DNA of 64,000 nt from Tragulus kanchil (taxonomy: Eukaryota > Chordata > Mammalia > Artiodactyla > Tragulidae). The notes below the pieces were generated by a model. It was not told where the DNA came from. It saw only the letters and a list, made by a program, of their open reading frames with translations, and did no database searches. Position numbers and translations under genes: made by a program. Location: positions 166,563,608 through 166,627,607 of the forward strand of contig JAIOJX010000024.1 of NCBI GenBank assembly GCA_022376925.1. Direction: 5' to 3'. This document shows, piece by piece, positions 22,851-34,685 of the stretch (the first letter of the stretch is position 1; every line of letters begins with the position of its first letter).

Positions 22851-24616
22851 TTGTTTTAAATGAACTACACTGACGCCTGCTAATGGGTCTTTGTCAACAT
22901 TTAGCAGGAATCCGTGCCTCCAGCTCTGAGAACTGAGTCGTGGAGAGTAAGACTGCTGTCAAGAGAAAGACTTGCAGCGTAGTTGATCTGACCCATAGCA
23001 CTGTGCTGAAAACTGCCTGTAAGGTGACAAGCATCATTTTCCAGTGAGTTCTCTACCCAGGAGCTGAACTGGGAAGATGCACCATGAGAGCTGTTGGTCA
23101 CCACATGTTTTTCTAAAAAGAGGACTTGGAAAAATAATGGGAAGAGGAACACTAAGGAGAAAAAGCAGTTAACCAAAAAGACCGCATGTTCCTAACTCTG
23201 TTTTATATTTTCCTGCTACGTTGAAACTAACATAGAGGCTAAGCCTCTATCTTACTAAAAGCACAGACAGAACACTCGCTGGGACCACAGCATTCAAAAC
23301 CACGACAGGAATGACAAAGAAATGCGCCCACAAAATTGAATTCCACATAGGTGAAGAGTAAATGATACGGGAGAAGGTGATAATACCAAACGGGGACTGT
23401 GACAATTGTTTGAATCGAGGCATCGTAGCAAGGAGGCTGTCTGCTCCACCAGCTCTGTTGTGATCACAAATGCGACGGCTGCTGGAAACGGAATGAGGGC
23501 TCCCCAGAGCAATACCCCGTCCAGCCCTGCAGCCTGTCACCCCAAGCCTCTCCCAGATCTGTCCCCACAGGAAGGGGCACAGGCTGCCTGTACCCGCCTC
23601 TCTCTGTTCTTGCCACAAACCAGCTTCTGTGCTCCCTCAGGAGCCTGAAGCTCCCTCTCAGCCCCGGCTGGCCTCCCTGTAGTGGAAGGGCTTCCCAGGG
23701 TGAGGAACATTGCCTCCTTCGCCGCCTCCCTCCCAAAGGGTGCCATCCAGACTCCTTTCCTTTCTTTCATCCTACTCAGCATGTGGTGATCTTTCTTGCC
23801 ATTTTGACTGTCCGAGACCTTCTGCCAAGCGTTCAGTAGGTATTCTGTGAGGACCGTTCCACATGCAGACATATTACCGATCCATCTGTGAAAGGAGATG
23901 ATCTCCTCGGCCGTCCTGACTGGCGCCTCCTCCCGTGTGCCTTGTTTTAAATGAACTACACTGACGCCTGCTAATGGGTCTTTGTCAACATTTAGCAGGA
24001 ATCCGTGCCTCCAGCTCTGAGAACTGAGTCGTGGAGAGTAAGACTGCTGTCAAGAGAAAGACTTGCAGCGTAGTTGATCTGACCCATAGCACTGTGCTGA
24101 AAACTGCCTGTAAGGTGACAAGCATCATTTTCCAGTGAGTTCTCTACCCAGGAGCTGAACTGGGAAGATGCACCATGAGAGCTGTTGGTCACCACATGTT
24201 TTTCTAAAAAGAGGACTTGGAAAAATAATGGGAAGAGGAACACTAAGGAGAAAAAGCAGTTAACCAAAAAGACCGCATGTTCCTAACTCTGTTTTATATT
24301 TTCCTGCTACGTTGAAACTAACATAGAGGCTAAGCCTCTATCTTACTAAAAGCACAGACAGAACACTCGCTGGGACCACAGCATTCAAAACCACGACAGG
24401 AATGACAAAGAAATGCGCCCACAAAATTGAATTCCACATAGGTGAAGAGTAAATGATACGGGAGAAGGTGATAATACCAAACGGGGACTGTGACAATTGT
24501 TTGAATCGAGGCATCGCTGAAGCAAGGAGGCTGTCTGCTCCACCAGCTCTGTTGTGATCTATTCACAAAGGATGCGAACCCTCGGAGCTGACTGGAAACA
24601 AGGAATGAGGGCTCCC
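22422..24616. repeat. Direct tandem duplication 7 (22422-23506 / 23515-24616)
   Basis: Offset 1091-1093 bp. Covers the 5' end of the antisense L1 and flanking unique intron. The end of the first copy (23460-23510) has lost many single bases relative to 24556-24616. Confidence 0.95.
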
Positions 24617-25516
24617 CTCGTAGAGCATCTCCATGCCCATTTACCTTTCTTTGTTCTTCAGTAAAAAAGAAAAAGGTTCTATTTCTACAGCACTACCCAA
24701 GAATGTGAACATCTGTAACACTGCGATATTTAGCCAGTTCATGGATCCCGTCTATGAGCTCACAGTTACATTGTGGTACAACTAACTCTGTAATATAGCC
24801 AGGAAGAGCGTCCCCACTCTCCTCTTAGCACTATTTTCCCACTAGAAACACCCTAATTCAGAAGAAAGGAGGAGGAAGTGGACAAAAATGGACACAAGGA
24901 GAAAGGAGTACCTCTCGGGAATCTGTACAGCATCTTTAGTTCTGACAGATATCAACCTGGGAGTCATTGCTTCATCTGTCAGCCAGGTGGACCAGGTCAC
25001 TGACCCCACAGGGAGGGAGGTTTAACCACACACACGGAAGCAATCTTGCTCCAGGATAGACCTCCTACGTGATAGGAAAGAGCCAGCCCCTAGAGAAGCA
25101 TCAGAACCACCTGCTCCCTGTAGGAAGCTCATTCTTAGCAGGAAGAGGGCAAAGTGGAGCTGAAGAGGCTCCGCTATTTCTCCAAGATTGACCAATCAGG
25201 TGGATTTAGGTCGATATGCGCCAGTAAACAACAAGACTCTGTAAAAAATAAAAATGAAATGAAATAAAAAGATTGACGCATCAGGTACGTAACTCCATGT
25301 CTCTTGGGAGAGGCGGGTGGAGAGAGAAATGTCACCCCAGTAAAGACCTCTGCACCTGGAAGACAACATCAGAAGGAGGACAAAGCATTGCTCCTCTGAA
25401 ATATACTAAAACAAAGGCCCTGAGATGAGCAGGAGGGGGCACCTCTGAGGACCTAAAAGAGGGACTATGAAGCTGGACCACAGAGGTCAGCACAAACTGC
25501 AGCTAGAGAAAGGAGC
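24617..25516. other. Intronic sequence, nothing recognised
   Basis: Non-repetitive intron between blocks 7 and 8. No exon with splice sites or known repeat identified. Confidence 0.5.
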
Positions 25517-27890
25517 TTCTTGCAATCTAGCCTAAGGATTGTAATCTTTATTGTAAAGTCTTAAGTAATCCTGAAGCGACTCCAATTTTTAAAAAATTAC
25601 CCTAACTACAAGGAGCAGTGAGACGGACTAAGATGGAGATGACAGAGAATAGACTGAGAAGACCAATGAGCAGGTCTTTCAGTTACTGCAGATGAAGGAC
25701 GACAGGTAGCTTAGGCTGGGGTGGTGGCAGAGGTGGCTACGAAATAATAATAACTGCTGACATTTAGACTGAACTGGACTGAATCAAGCTCTTACTAAGT
25801 GTGCTGTTCCAAGGGCTTTACATCGCCTGGCTCATTTTAGCCTCACAACATCCTTATGAAATGGGTACTATGATCCCCTTTCTATAGAGGGCCAAGCCAA
25901 GGTATTGATCCAATGACAGCAAGTAGTTTCTACGCAAGCTTGCAGCTTCCAGTCGTGCAGCCAAGATCTGAGTCAAGGCGCTCTGCCTCCAGAGCCCATT
26001 TTCTTTCACCGCTCCACTCTCCAGTTCACCGCAAAGCAGACGTCCCTTCTGCTTTCAGGGCGGTCGGCCCTCGCTTTCTCCTCTGCTCTATTTCTGGCCT
26101 GCTGCCACTTTCTGACCAAAAGAAATACCGTATGTCTACCCCTTCCTCCTGCGTCAGCCTCCTCAGGGGCAGCCCAGTGACCGACTGCCTAGTGTCTAAC
26201 CACAGCTTCCTTGTGCTGCTTTCAGTCCCCCTCAGCACTCAACGGAGGCAAGAGCTTAGCTAACCACTCCCTGAATTCAACTTCCCAATAGAAGCAGCAG
26301 AAGTCTTTCACATTTGTCACACTGACTGCTTGGTAGAGGGGAAGAAGACAGTGGGAAAAAACAGATACACTGGTCAAGGGGCCATCAAATAAAATATTCA
26401 TAACATGAGAAGCTTATTTTTTATCATCATACTTTAATCATATGGCTTAAAGCACACAGAAAGTCACAAACACTGCTAACTACTAACCCGAGCATTTCAG
26501 ATGCTTGTCTCAGTTCTTCCACTGGCAAATGGAGTCATAATAGTTCTCATTACATGAACACCACCATTGTAGATAGAGATAAGATGCTATAGTTATGAAA
26601 GCAACTTTGTTAAGTTGAAAAAATACAGGATATTTGTAAGCAACCTTCAAATAGCCCAAATGGGTTTAGGAAATCCAGTGTCCTAGACAGGATAAATCGG
26701 GACTGTTCTTGCAATCTAGCCTAAGGATTGTAATCTTTATTGTAAAGTCTTAAGTAATCCTGAAGCGACTCCAATTTTTAAAAAATTACCCTAACTACAA
26801 GGAGCAGTGAGACGGACTAAGATGGAGATGACAGAGAATAGACTGAGAAGACCAATGAGCAGGTCTTTCAGTTACTGCAGATGAAGGCCGACAGGTAGCT
26901 TAGGCTGGGGTGGTGGCAGAGGTGGCTACGAAATAATAATAACTGCTGACATTTAGACTGAACTGGACTGAATCAAGCTCTTACTAAGTGTGCTGTTCCA
27001 AGGGCTTTACATCGCCTGGCTCATTTTAGCCTCACAACATCCTTATGAAATGGGTACTATGATCCCCTTTCTATAGAGGCCAAGCCAAGGTATTGATCCA
27101 ATGACAGCAAGTAGTTTCTACGCAAGCTTGCAGCTTCCAGTCGTGCAGCCAAGATCTGAGTCAAGGCGCTCTGCCTCCAGAGCCCATTTTCTTTCACCGC
27201 TCCACTCTCCAGTTCACCGCAAAGCAGACGTCCCTTCTGCTTTCAGGGCGGTCGGCCCTCGCTTTCTCCTCTGCTCTATTTCTGGCCTGCTGCCACTTTC
27301 TGACCAAAAGAAATACCGTATGTCTACCCCTTCCTCCTGCGTCAGCCTCCTCAGGGGCAGCCCAGTGACCGACTGCCTAGTGTCTAACCACAGCTTCCTT
27401 GTGCTGCTTTCAGTCCCCCTCAGCACTCAACGGAGGCAAGAGCTTAGCTAACCACTCCCTGAATTCAACTTCCCAATAGAAGCAGCAGAAGTCTTTCACA
27501 TTTGTCACACTGACTGCTTGGTAGAGGGGAAGAAGACAGTGGGAAAAAACAGATACACTGGTCAAGGGGGGCCATCAAATAAAATATTCATAACATGAGA
27601 AGCTTATTTTTTATCATCATACTTTAATCATATGGCTTAAAGCACACAGAAAGTCACAAACACTGCTAACTACTAACCCGAGCATTTCAGATGCTTGTCT
27701 CAGTTCTTCCACTGGCAAATGGAGTCATAATAGTTCTCATTACATGAACACCACCATTGTAGATAGAGATAAGATGCTATAGTTATGAAAGCAACTTTGT
27801 TAAGTTGAAAAAATACAGGATATTTGTAAGCAACCTTCAAATAGCCCAAATGGGTTTAGGAAATCCAGTGTCCTAGACAGGATAAATCGG
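25517..27890. repeat. Direct tandem duplication 8 (25517-26701 / 26706-27890)
   Basis: Offset 1188-1189 bp, the longest unit. Unique intron with an old MIR. Differences are mostly single-base indels (for example ggggg versus ggg near 27566/26378). No coding potential recognised in either copy. Confidence 0.95.
25742..25990 (-). mobile_element. MIR, minus strand
   Basis: Plus strand shows the MIR antisense order: cattttagcctcacaacatc, tatgaaatgggtactatgatcccc, then a worn tRNA-derived end with gatctgagtcaagg and ctgcctccagagccca. Ancient mammalian SINE. Copy at 26930-27178. Confidence 0.7.
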
Positions 27891-28558
27891 GTATATCACA
27901 GCAGCAAACAATTCCAGAATCTTCATCTTCATGGTCTAACGTAACAAGGATTTTTTCTTTTTTGGTTTTGTTTTTCGCTCAGACTCCTTGTCCAACATGA
28001 GCTAGCAGGGAGACCCCACTCATCATCGTTACTTATGATGGACCTGCCACCATCTCAAACACTGCTGGGTGCCGTAACAGACGGAGAGAGAAAGTTCTGA
28101 GTCATCTCACAGCCACAAGTCCATGCTTCACCCAAAATGCTCACAACCCATTGACCATGTTTCCAAACGGCAGGAAGCCAGGAACACCAAAGGACTTTGC
28201 TTACAACTACCACAAGCAAAAATGGAAACTAATCCTAAAATTTGAAGAGTCCAAGCTACAAAAAGTAAACATCAAAAACCAGCCTCAGTGTTCCCAACCC
28301 AGTCCAGTTTTAACACCAAGCATAACAGGTATTTTCTCCTTTTCCTCAGCTAACAGTGCTCCAAAATGTCTTAGTCCTGTCATCTAGATGGACTTAACTC
28401 CCAACGATCACTCCAAAGTCAGGCCCAGATGACCTTAAACCAACTACATGGCCCACCTTTCTAATTACAATTTTGAATTCAGGGATTAGCCCATGACCTA
28501 TGTCATGTGATGATGGTCTTACTAATACATCAGTTCTGGGAATTTGCTGGTAACATAG
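27891..28558. other. Intronic sequence, nothing recognised
   Basis: Non-repetitive intron between blocks 8 and 9. A 78-codon open frame at 28151-28387 has no recognisable motif. Confidence 0.45.
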
Positions 28559-30696
28559 GCTTTTTCTCTCTTACTTGAAGTCCAGCCTGGAACCAAGTAG
28601 CCTTAGGGATCACTGACAGCATCCTGGGACCATGAGTGGAGGAGGCTGCCAAGAATAAATTCTACACTGAAGATGCAGAGTCGAAAAATGCCGAAAACAA
28701 AACGAAACCAAGTCTCTCGGCCCATGTTACACTGTCTACATGAATTTGAGTTGATTTTCTTTTACCCCCAACCAATCAAATCCCAGGTAAGAGCATTAAT
28801 AATATACAAAAGATGAGTTTACGTTTATATAATAGTTTATTTTATCTCTATATTTGCCTTGAAGAGTGGGTCACGGAAGGCTGAGCCTAAACACGTTTGC
28901 GGGCTGTCTGGGGGCACTGCCTGCATCTGGGAATCCCACAGGCCAAACCCCAGGAGATTTTGCAATAAATACCAAAGTTTCAGCACAGCAAAGAATCTTC
29001 CCGTATTTGATGAAACGGCCTTCTGTCATGACAGCTATAAAAAGTAACTGTCAGGATCTGGAAAGGGAAAATCCCATTTTTCTTACCAGAAGAGGTACAG
29101 ATATAGTATTTGTTATAGGATGTTCTGGATTCCAGAGAGAGACACAGCCCTGACTCCTAAGGGAGGGATGAATCTTTAAACCATAAAATGAAAACCAAAA
29201 AGAGGCTGTGTCCACAGACTACTTGCATTAAAAAGGAAGTGGCCTAAAGGCATTTGCACCATGCAGAAAATATGTGTAACGTCCATGTTTATGCAAAGAT
29301 CCCAAAAGAATGCATATATGGGGCAAGTGGGCTTGGAGATCAGCCGCCTGGCGCCTCACTGGTACCAGGCAGAACCACGGCTCCTCGGTATTAGTCAAAT
29401 GTTGCCCAGTGAGAAACCCACAGCCTTCCTGGTTGGGAGAAATGGAGAAGTGATAACTACTGAGAGAGAGTCAACACACAGGAGGCTTTACTGAGAACTG
29501 CCAGCGTTGGCTAGACCCTTATCATCAACACCAGCACCAGCACCATCACTACAATCTCCTGAGCCTGGGCTCCCGCCATGAACAAAACCATTGGTGGGAG
29601 GGAAAGAGCAACGACGCTTTTTTTGGCCCAGCCCTACACAGGCTTTTCTCTCTTACTTGAAGTCCAGCCTGGAACCAAGTAGCCTTAGGGATCACTGACA
29701 GCATCCTGGGACCATGAGTGGAGGAGGCTGCCAAGAATAAATTCTACACTGAAGATGCAGAGTCGAAAAATGCCGAAAACAAAACGAAACCAAGTCTCTC
29801 GGCCCATGTTACACTGTCTACATGAATTTGAGTTGATTTTCTTTTACCCCCAACCAATCAAATCCCAGGTAAGAGCATTAATAATATACAAAAGATGAGT
29901 TTACGTTTATATAATAGTTTATTTTATCTCTATATTTGCCTTGAAGAGTGGGTCACGGAAGGCTGAGCCTAAACACGTTTGCGGGCTGTCTGGGGCACTG
30001 CCTGCATCTGGGAATCCCACAGGCCAAACCCCAGGAGATTTTGCAATAAATACCAAAGTTTCAGCACAGCAAAGAATCTTCCCGTATTTGATGAAACGGC
30101 CTTCTGTCATGACAGCTATAAAAAGTAACTGTCAGGATCTGGAAAGGGAAAATCCCATTTTTCTTACCAGAAGAGGTACAGATATAGTATTTGTTATAGG
30201 ATGTTCTGGATTCCAGAGAGAGACACAGCCCTGACTCCTAAGGGAGGGATGAATCTTTAAACCATAAAATGAAAACCAAAAAGAGGCTGTGTCCACAGAC
30301 TACTTGCATTAAAAAGGAAGTGGCCTAAAGGCATTTGCACCATGCAGAAAATATGTGTAACGTCCATGTTTATGCAAAGATCCCAAAAGAATGCATATAT
30401 GGGGCAAGTGGGCTTGGAGATCAGCCGCCTGGCGCCTCACTGGTACCAGGCAGAACCACGGCTCCTCGGTATTAGTCAAATGTTGCCCAGTGAGAAACCC
30501 ACAGCCTTCCTGGTTGGGAGAAATGGAGAAGTGATAACTACTGAGAGAGAGTCAACACACAGGAGAGGCTTTACTGAGAACTGCCAACGCGTTGGCTAGA
30601 CCCTTATCATCAACACCAGCACCAGCACCATCACTACAATCTCCTGAGCCTGGGCTCCCCGCCATGAACAAAACCATTGGTGGGAGGGAAAGAGCA
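28559..30696. repeat. Direct tandem duplication 9 (28559-29610 / 29641-30696)
   Basis: Offset 1081-1082 bp. Unique intron. The linker 29611-29640 matches neither copy cleanly. Its second copy overlaps the first copy of block 10, so the segment near 29340-29610 exists three times. Confidence 0.95.
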
Positions 30697-30699
30697 GAC

Positions 30700-30960
30700 G
30701 GACATGTCCCCCAGTCTTTATCTCTTCATTTAATTGAGGGCCTTCTACGTGTCAGGCACAGTCATGGAGCCAGGACGACCGACGTGAATAAACAAAGACC
30801 CTACCCTCCGCGAGCAAGTTTGCACTTCAGTTGTTGGGAGAGGCAACTGATGAAACAACTCAAGTCAGTGACGTCAAGTGATCAGTGCTGTGGAGAGAAC
30901 AGTGAGCAACAGGGCAGGGGCGCCTTCCCTGACAAGAGTCCCTTAAGAAGCCAGCTTGGT
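30700..30960 (+). mobile_element. Possible old LINE-derived fragment
   Basis: The stretch with ctacgtgtcaggcacagtcatgg, gaataaacaaagaccctaccctc and ttccctgacaag resembles a widespread old mammalian repeat, but I cannot settle the family. Copy at 31829-32089. Confidence 0.35.
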
Positions 30961-31061
30961 TGGCTTTCCAGGTTAATGCCATCTCAAGACGACGCTCTCT
31001 GATGAGCCCGCTGGGCACCTGTTCCCCACAGGATGCCCCAAACAGTCCTTCAGGCTATCAG

Positions 31062-31064
31062 GAA

Positions 31065-31108
<44 letters not shown>
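31062..31108. repeat. (A)n(TA)n microsatellite
   Basis: About 19 A followed by about 13 TA units, just upstream of a Bov-tA. The copy at 32191-32236 has the same structure. Confidence 0.9.
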
Positions 31109-31112
<4 letters not shown>

Positions 31113-31123
31113 ATACACATCAA

Positions 31124-31336
31124 TGGACTTCCTTGGTGACTCAATGGTAAAGAATCTGCCTGTCATTGCAGAAGACATGGGCACGATCCCTGGGTCAGGA
31201 AGATTCCCTGCAGGAGGATATGGCAACCCACTCCAGTATTCTTGCGTGAGAAATCCCATGCACAAGAGGAATCTGGCTGGTGCCAATCCAAGGGGTCACA
31301 AAAAGTCAGACACAACTTAGTGACTAAACAACAAAA
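31124..31336 (+). mobile_element. Bov-tA SINE
   Basis: Head ggacttccttggtgactcaa, B-box-like gggcacgatccc, core ggcaacccactccagtattc and tail gtcagacacaacttagtgac. Many substitutions. Copy at 32253-32465. Confidence 0.9.
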
Positions 31337-31395
31337 ATATACACATTCATATAACCATACATATGAACACATTTATATAAATACATGTATAGGTA

Positions 31396-31539
31396 CAGTT
31401 TCCTCAGTCCACGGAATTCTTCAGGCAAGAATACTGGAGTTGGTTTCCTGCCCGTCTCAGGGAATCTCCGGACCCAGGATCAAACCCAGGTCTCCTGGTT
31501 TGCAGGTAGGTTTTACTATCTGAGTAACCAGGAAGCCCA
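31396..31539 (-). mobile_element. Bov-tA/Bov-A2 fragment, minus strand
   Basis: Plus strand tttcctcagtccacggaatt through gatcaaacccaggtctcc to tatctgagtaaccaggaag. Copies at 32525-32676 and 33599-33747 differ mainly by run-length errors (ccc versus cc, ggg versus gg). Confidence 0.88.
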
Positions 31540-32193
31540 AGTTTAAATTCAACAGCCGCCTGGCGCCTCACTGGTACCAGGCAGAACCACGGCTCCTCGG
31601 TATTAGTCAAATGTTGCCCAGTGAGAAACCCACAGCCTTCCTGGTTGGGAGAAATGGAGAAGTGATAACTACTGAGAGAGAGTCAACACACAGGAGAGGC
31701 TTTACTGAGAACTGCCAGCGTTGGCTAGACCCTTATCATCAACACCAGCACCAGCACCATCACTACAATCTCCTGAGCCTGGGCTCCCCGCCATGAACAA
31801 AACCATTGGTGGGAGGGAAAGAGCAGACGGACATGTCCCCCAGTCTTTATCTCTTCATTTAATTGAGGGCCTTCTACGTGTCAGGCACAGTCATGGAGCC
31901 AGGACGACCGACGTGAATAAACAAAGACCCTACCCTCCGCGAGCAAGTTTGCACTTCAGTTGTTGGGAGAGGCAACTGATGAAACAACTCAAGTCAGTGA
32001 CGTCAAGTGATCAGTGCTGTGGAGAGAACAGTGAGCAACAGGGCAGGGGCGCCTTCCCTGACAAGAGTCCCTTAAGAAGCCAGCTTGGTTGGCTTTCCAG
32101 GTTAATGCCATCTCAAGACGACGCTCTCTGATGAGCCCGCTGGGCACCTGTTCCCCACAGGATGCCCCAAACAGTCCTTCAGGCTATCAGGAA

Positions 32194-32241
<48 letters not shown>

Positions 32242-32430
32242 ATACACATCAATGGACTTCCTTGGTGACTCAATGGTAAAGAATCTGCCTGTCATTGCAG
32301 AAGACATGGGCACGATCCCTGGGTCAGGAAGATTCCCTGCAGGAGGATATGGCAACCCACTCCAGTATTCTTGCGTGAGAAATCCCATGCACAAGAGGAA
32401 TCTGGCTGGTGCCAATCCAAGGGGTCACAA

Positions 32431-34541
32431 AAAGTCAGACACAACTTAGTGACTAAACAACAAAAATATACACATTCATATAACCATACATATGAACACA
32501 TTTATATAAATACATGTATAGGTACAGTTTCCTCAGTCCACGGAATTCTTCAGGCAAGAATACTGGAGTTGGTTTCCCTGCCCGTCTCCAGGGAATCTCC
32601 CGGACCCAGGGATCAAACCCAGGTCTCCTGGTTTGCAGGTAGGTTTTTTTTACTATCTGAGTAACCAGGGAAGCCCAAGTATTATAATTATACACAGACA
32701 CACATATATGCATATATGAGTATACTGGGAAGGTTTTCTTTTCACAAGAAGCAATGCTCAAAAAGTTTGAAGACTGCCAGACAAAACATTGTCATGGTCA
32801 AAGGAAATGAGTGCAACCCATGTGTCATCAAGGGCTACCCCGGTAGTCCTATTGGTAAAGAATCCACCTGCCCATGCAGGAGTCTCAAGAGACTCAGGTT
32901 CGATCTCTGGGTCAGGAAGGTTCCCTGGAGAAGAACATGGCCACCCCCTTCAGGATTCTTGTCTGGAGAATCCCATGGACAGAGAAGCCTGGCAAGCTAC
33001 AGTCGATGGGGTGACAGAGAGTCACACACGATTGAGAAACAGACTTGGACACAGAATGGAGAATGCATGCCTGTGCGTGCGATAGTGATTCTGTGTCTCC
33101 CAATAACACGCACTAACAGGTATCGTCTCCTTACATATGCCAAGCACTATCCTGAGCATTGCACAGACATCATTTTAGGTCATCTTTAAAAATCATCCAG
33201 GGAGTTGTTTTAATTGTAGCCCATTTTAGAGCAGTTGCAAGGGTTGCTCATAAAAATTATGTTTCAGAGTTATGTATTCTCCCTAATGGTATGTGTTTCC
33301 TGAGAAATGAGTCAAAACCAAGGAGTGCTTAGATGCCCTCTTGATCAATGAATTCACTGAACCTCACAGAACATTCTTCAACTGGTAAAGAAAAGGGCCT
33401 CCTTAAACTAAGGCTAGTGGAAGACGCACTCTAATTCAATCAGCTAGAGCAGCCACTCTCAGTCTTTTCTAATCCCTTGAACCTCACAGAAGGAGGGCAG
33501 TCCCCAAAGTCAGACACAACTTAGTGACTAAACAACAAAAATATACACATTCATATAACCATACATATGAACACATTTATATAAATACATGTATAGGTAC
33601 AGTTTCCTCAGTCCACGGAATTCTTCAGGCAAGAATACTGGAGTTGGTTTCCCTGCCCGTCTCAGGGAATCTCCCGGACCCAGGATCAAACCCAGGTCTC
33701 CTGGTTTGCAGGTAGGTTTTTACTATCTGAGTAACCAGGGAAGCCCAAGTATTATAATTATACACAGACACACATATATGCATATATGAGTATACTGGGA
33801 AGGTTTTCTTTTCACAAGAAGCAATGCTCAAAAAGTTTGAAGACTGCCAGACAAAACATTGTCATGGTCAAAGGAAATGAGTGCAACCCATGTGTCATCA
33901 AGGGCTACCCCGGTAGTCCTATTGGTAAAGAATCCACCTGCCCATGCAGGAGTCTCAAGAGACTCAGGTTCGATCTCTGGGTCAGGAAGGTTCCCTGGAG
34001 AAGAACATGGCCACCCGCTTCAGGATTCTTGCCTGGAAAATTCCATGGACAGAGAAGCCTGGCAAGCTACAGTCGATGGGGTGACAGAGAGTCACACACG
34101 ATTGAGAAACAGACTTGGACACAGAATGGAGAATGCATGCCTGTGCGTGCGATAGTGATTCTGTGTCTCCCAATAACACGCACTAACAGGTATCGTCTCC
34201 TTACATATGCCAAGCACTATCCTGAGCATTGCACAGACATCATTTTAGGTCATCTTTAAAAATCATCCAGGGAGTTGTTTTAATTGTAGCCCATTTTAGA
34301 GCAGTTGCAAGGGTTGCTCATAAAAATTATGTTTCGTAGAGTTATGTATTCTCCCTAATGGTATGTGTTTCCTGAGAAATGAGTCAAAACCAAGGAGTGC
34401 TTAGATGCCCTCTTGATCAATGAATTCACTGAACCTCACAGAACATTCTTCAACTGGTAAAGAAAAGGGCCTCCTTAAACTAAGGCTAGTGGAAGACGCA
34501 CTCTAATTCAATCAGCTAGAGCAGCCACTCTCAGTCTTTTC
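32431..34541. repeat. Direct tandem duplication 11 (32431-33469 / 33506-34541)
   Basis: Offset 1070-1075 bp. Contains Bov-A and Bov-tA SINEs plus intron. The linker 33470-33505 includes a displaced copy of gaacctcacagaa, found also near 33359. It overlaps block 10, giving a third copy of part of that unit. Confidence 0.95.
32831..33050 (+). mobile_element. Bov-tA SINE
   Basis: Head gggctaccccggtagtccta, ggttcgatctctgggtc, ctggagaatcccatggacag and acagtcgatggggtgacag. Copy at 33901-34122 with a few substitutions. Confidence 0.9.
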
Positions 34542-34685
34542 AATCTAGGGAGAGCGTCCCAGGGCTTGTCCAGGGAAGCATCGTTTCCCATCGAGGTCTC
34601 AGAAACACGGATGGGCTGGCAGGATCTCAAAAGGCCTCAGTCTCACCCCAGGGCTACTCTGCCTGACAGTGTCACAAACCTTGTT

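Larger units (their letters stand above)
30422..32680. repeat. Direct tandem duplication 10 (30422-31541 / 31553-32680)
   Basis: Offset 1129-1131 bp. Contains an A/TA microsatellite, a Bov-tA SINE and an inverted Bov-A piece. The first copy has single-base losses in runs near its end (31450-31540) compared with 32570-32680. Confidence 0.95.

Noticed and set aside
30592..31002. 136-codon open frame repeated identically at 31721-32131
   Set aside because: The repetition comes from the tandem duplication and not from a gene family. The first part is a CAC/CAG-rich run and the rest resembles an old repeat.
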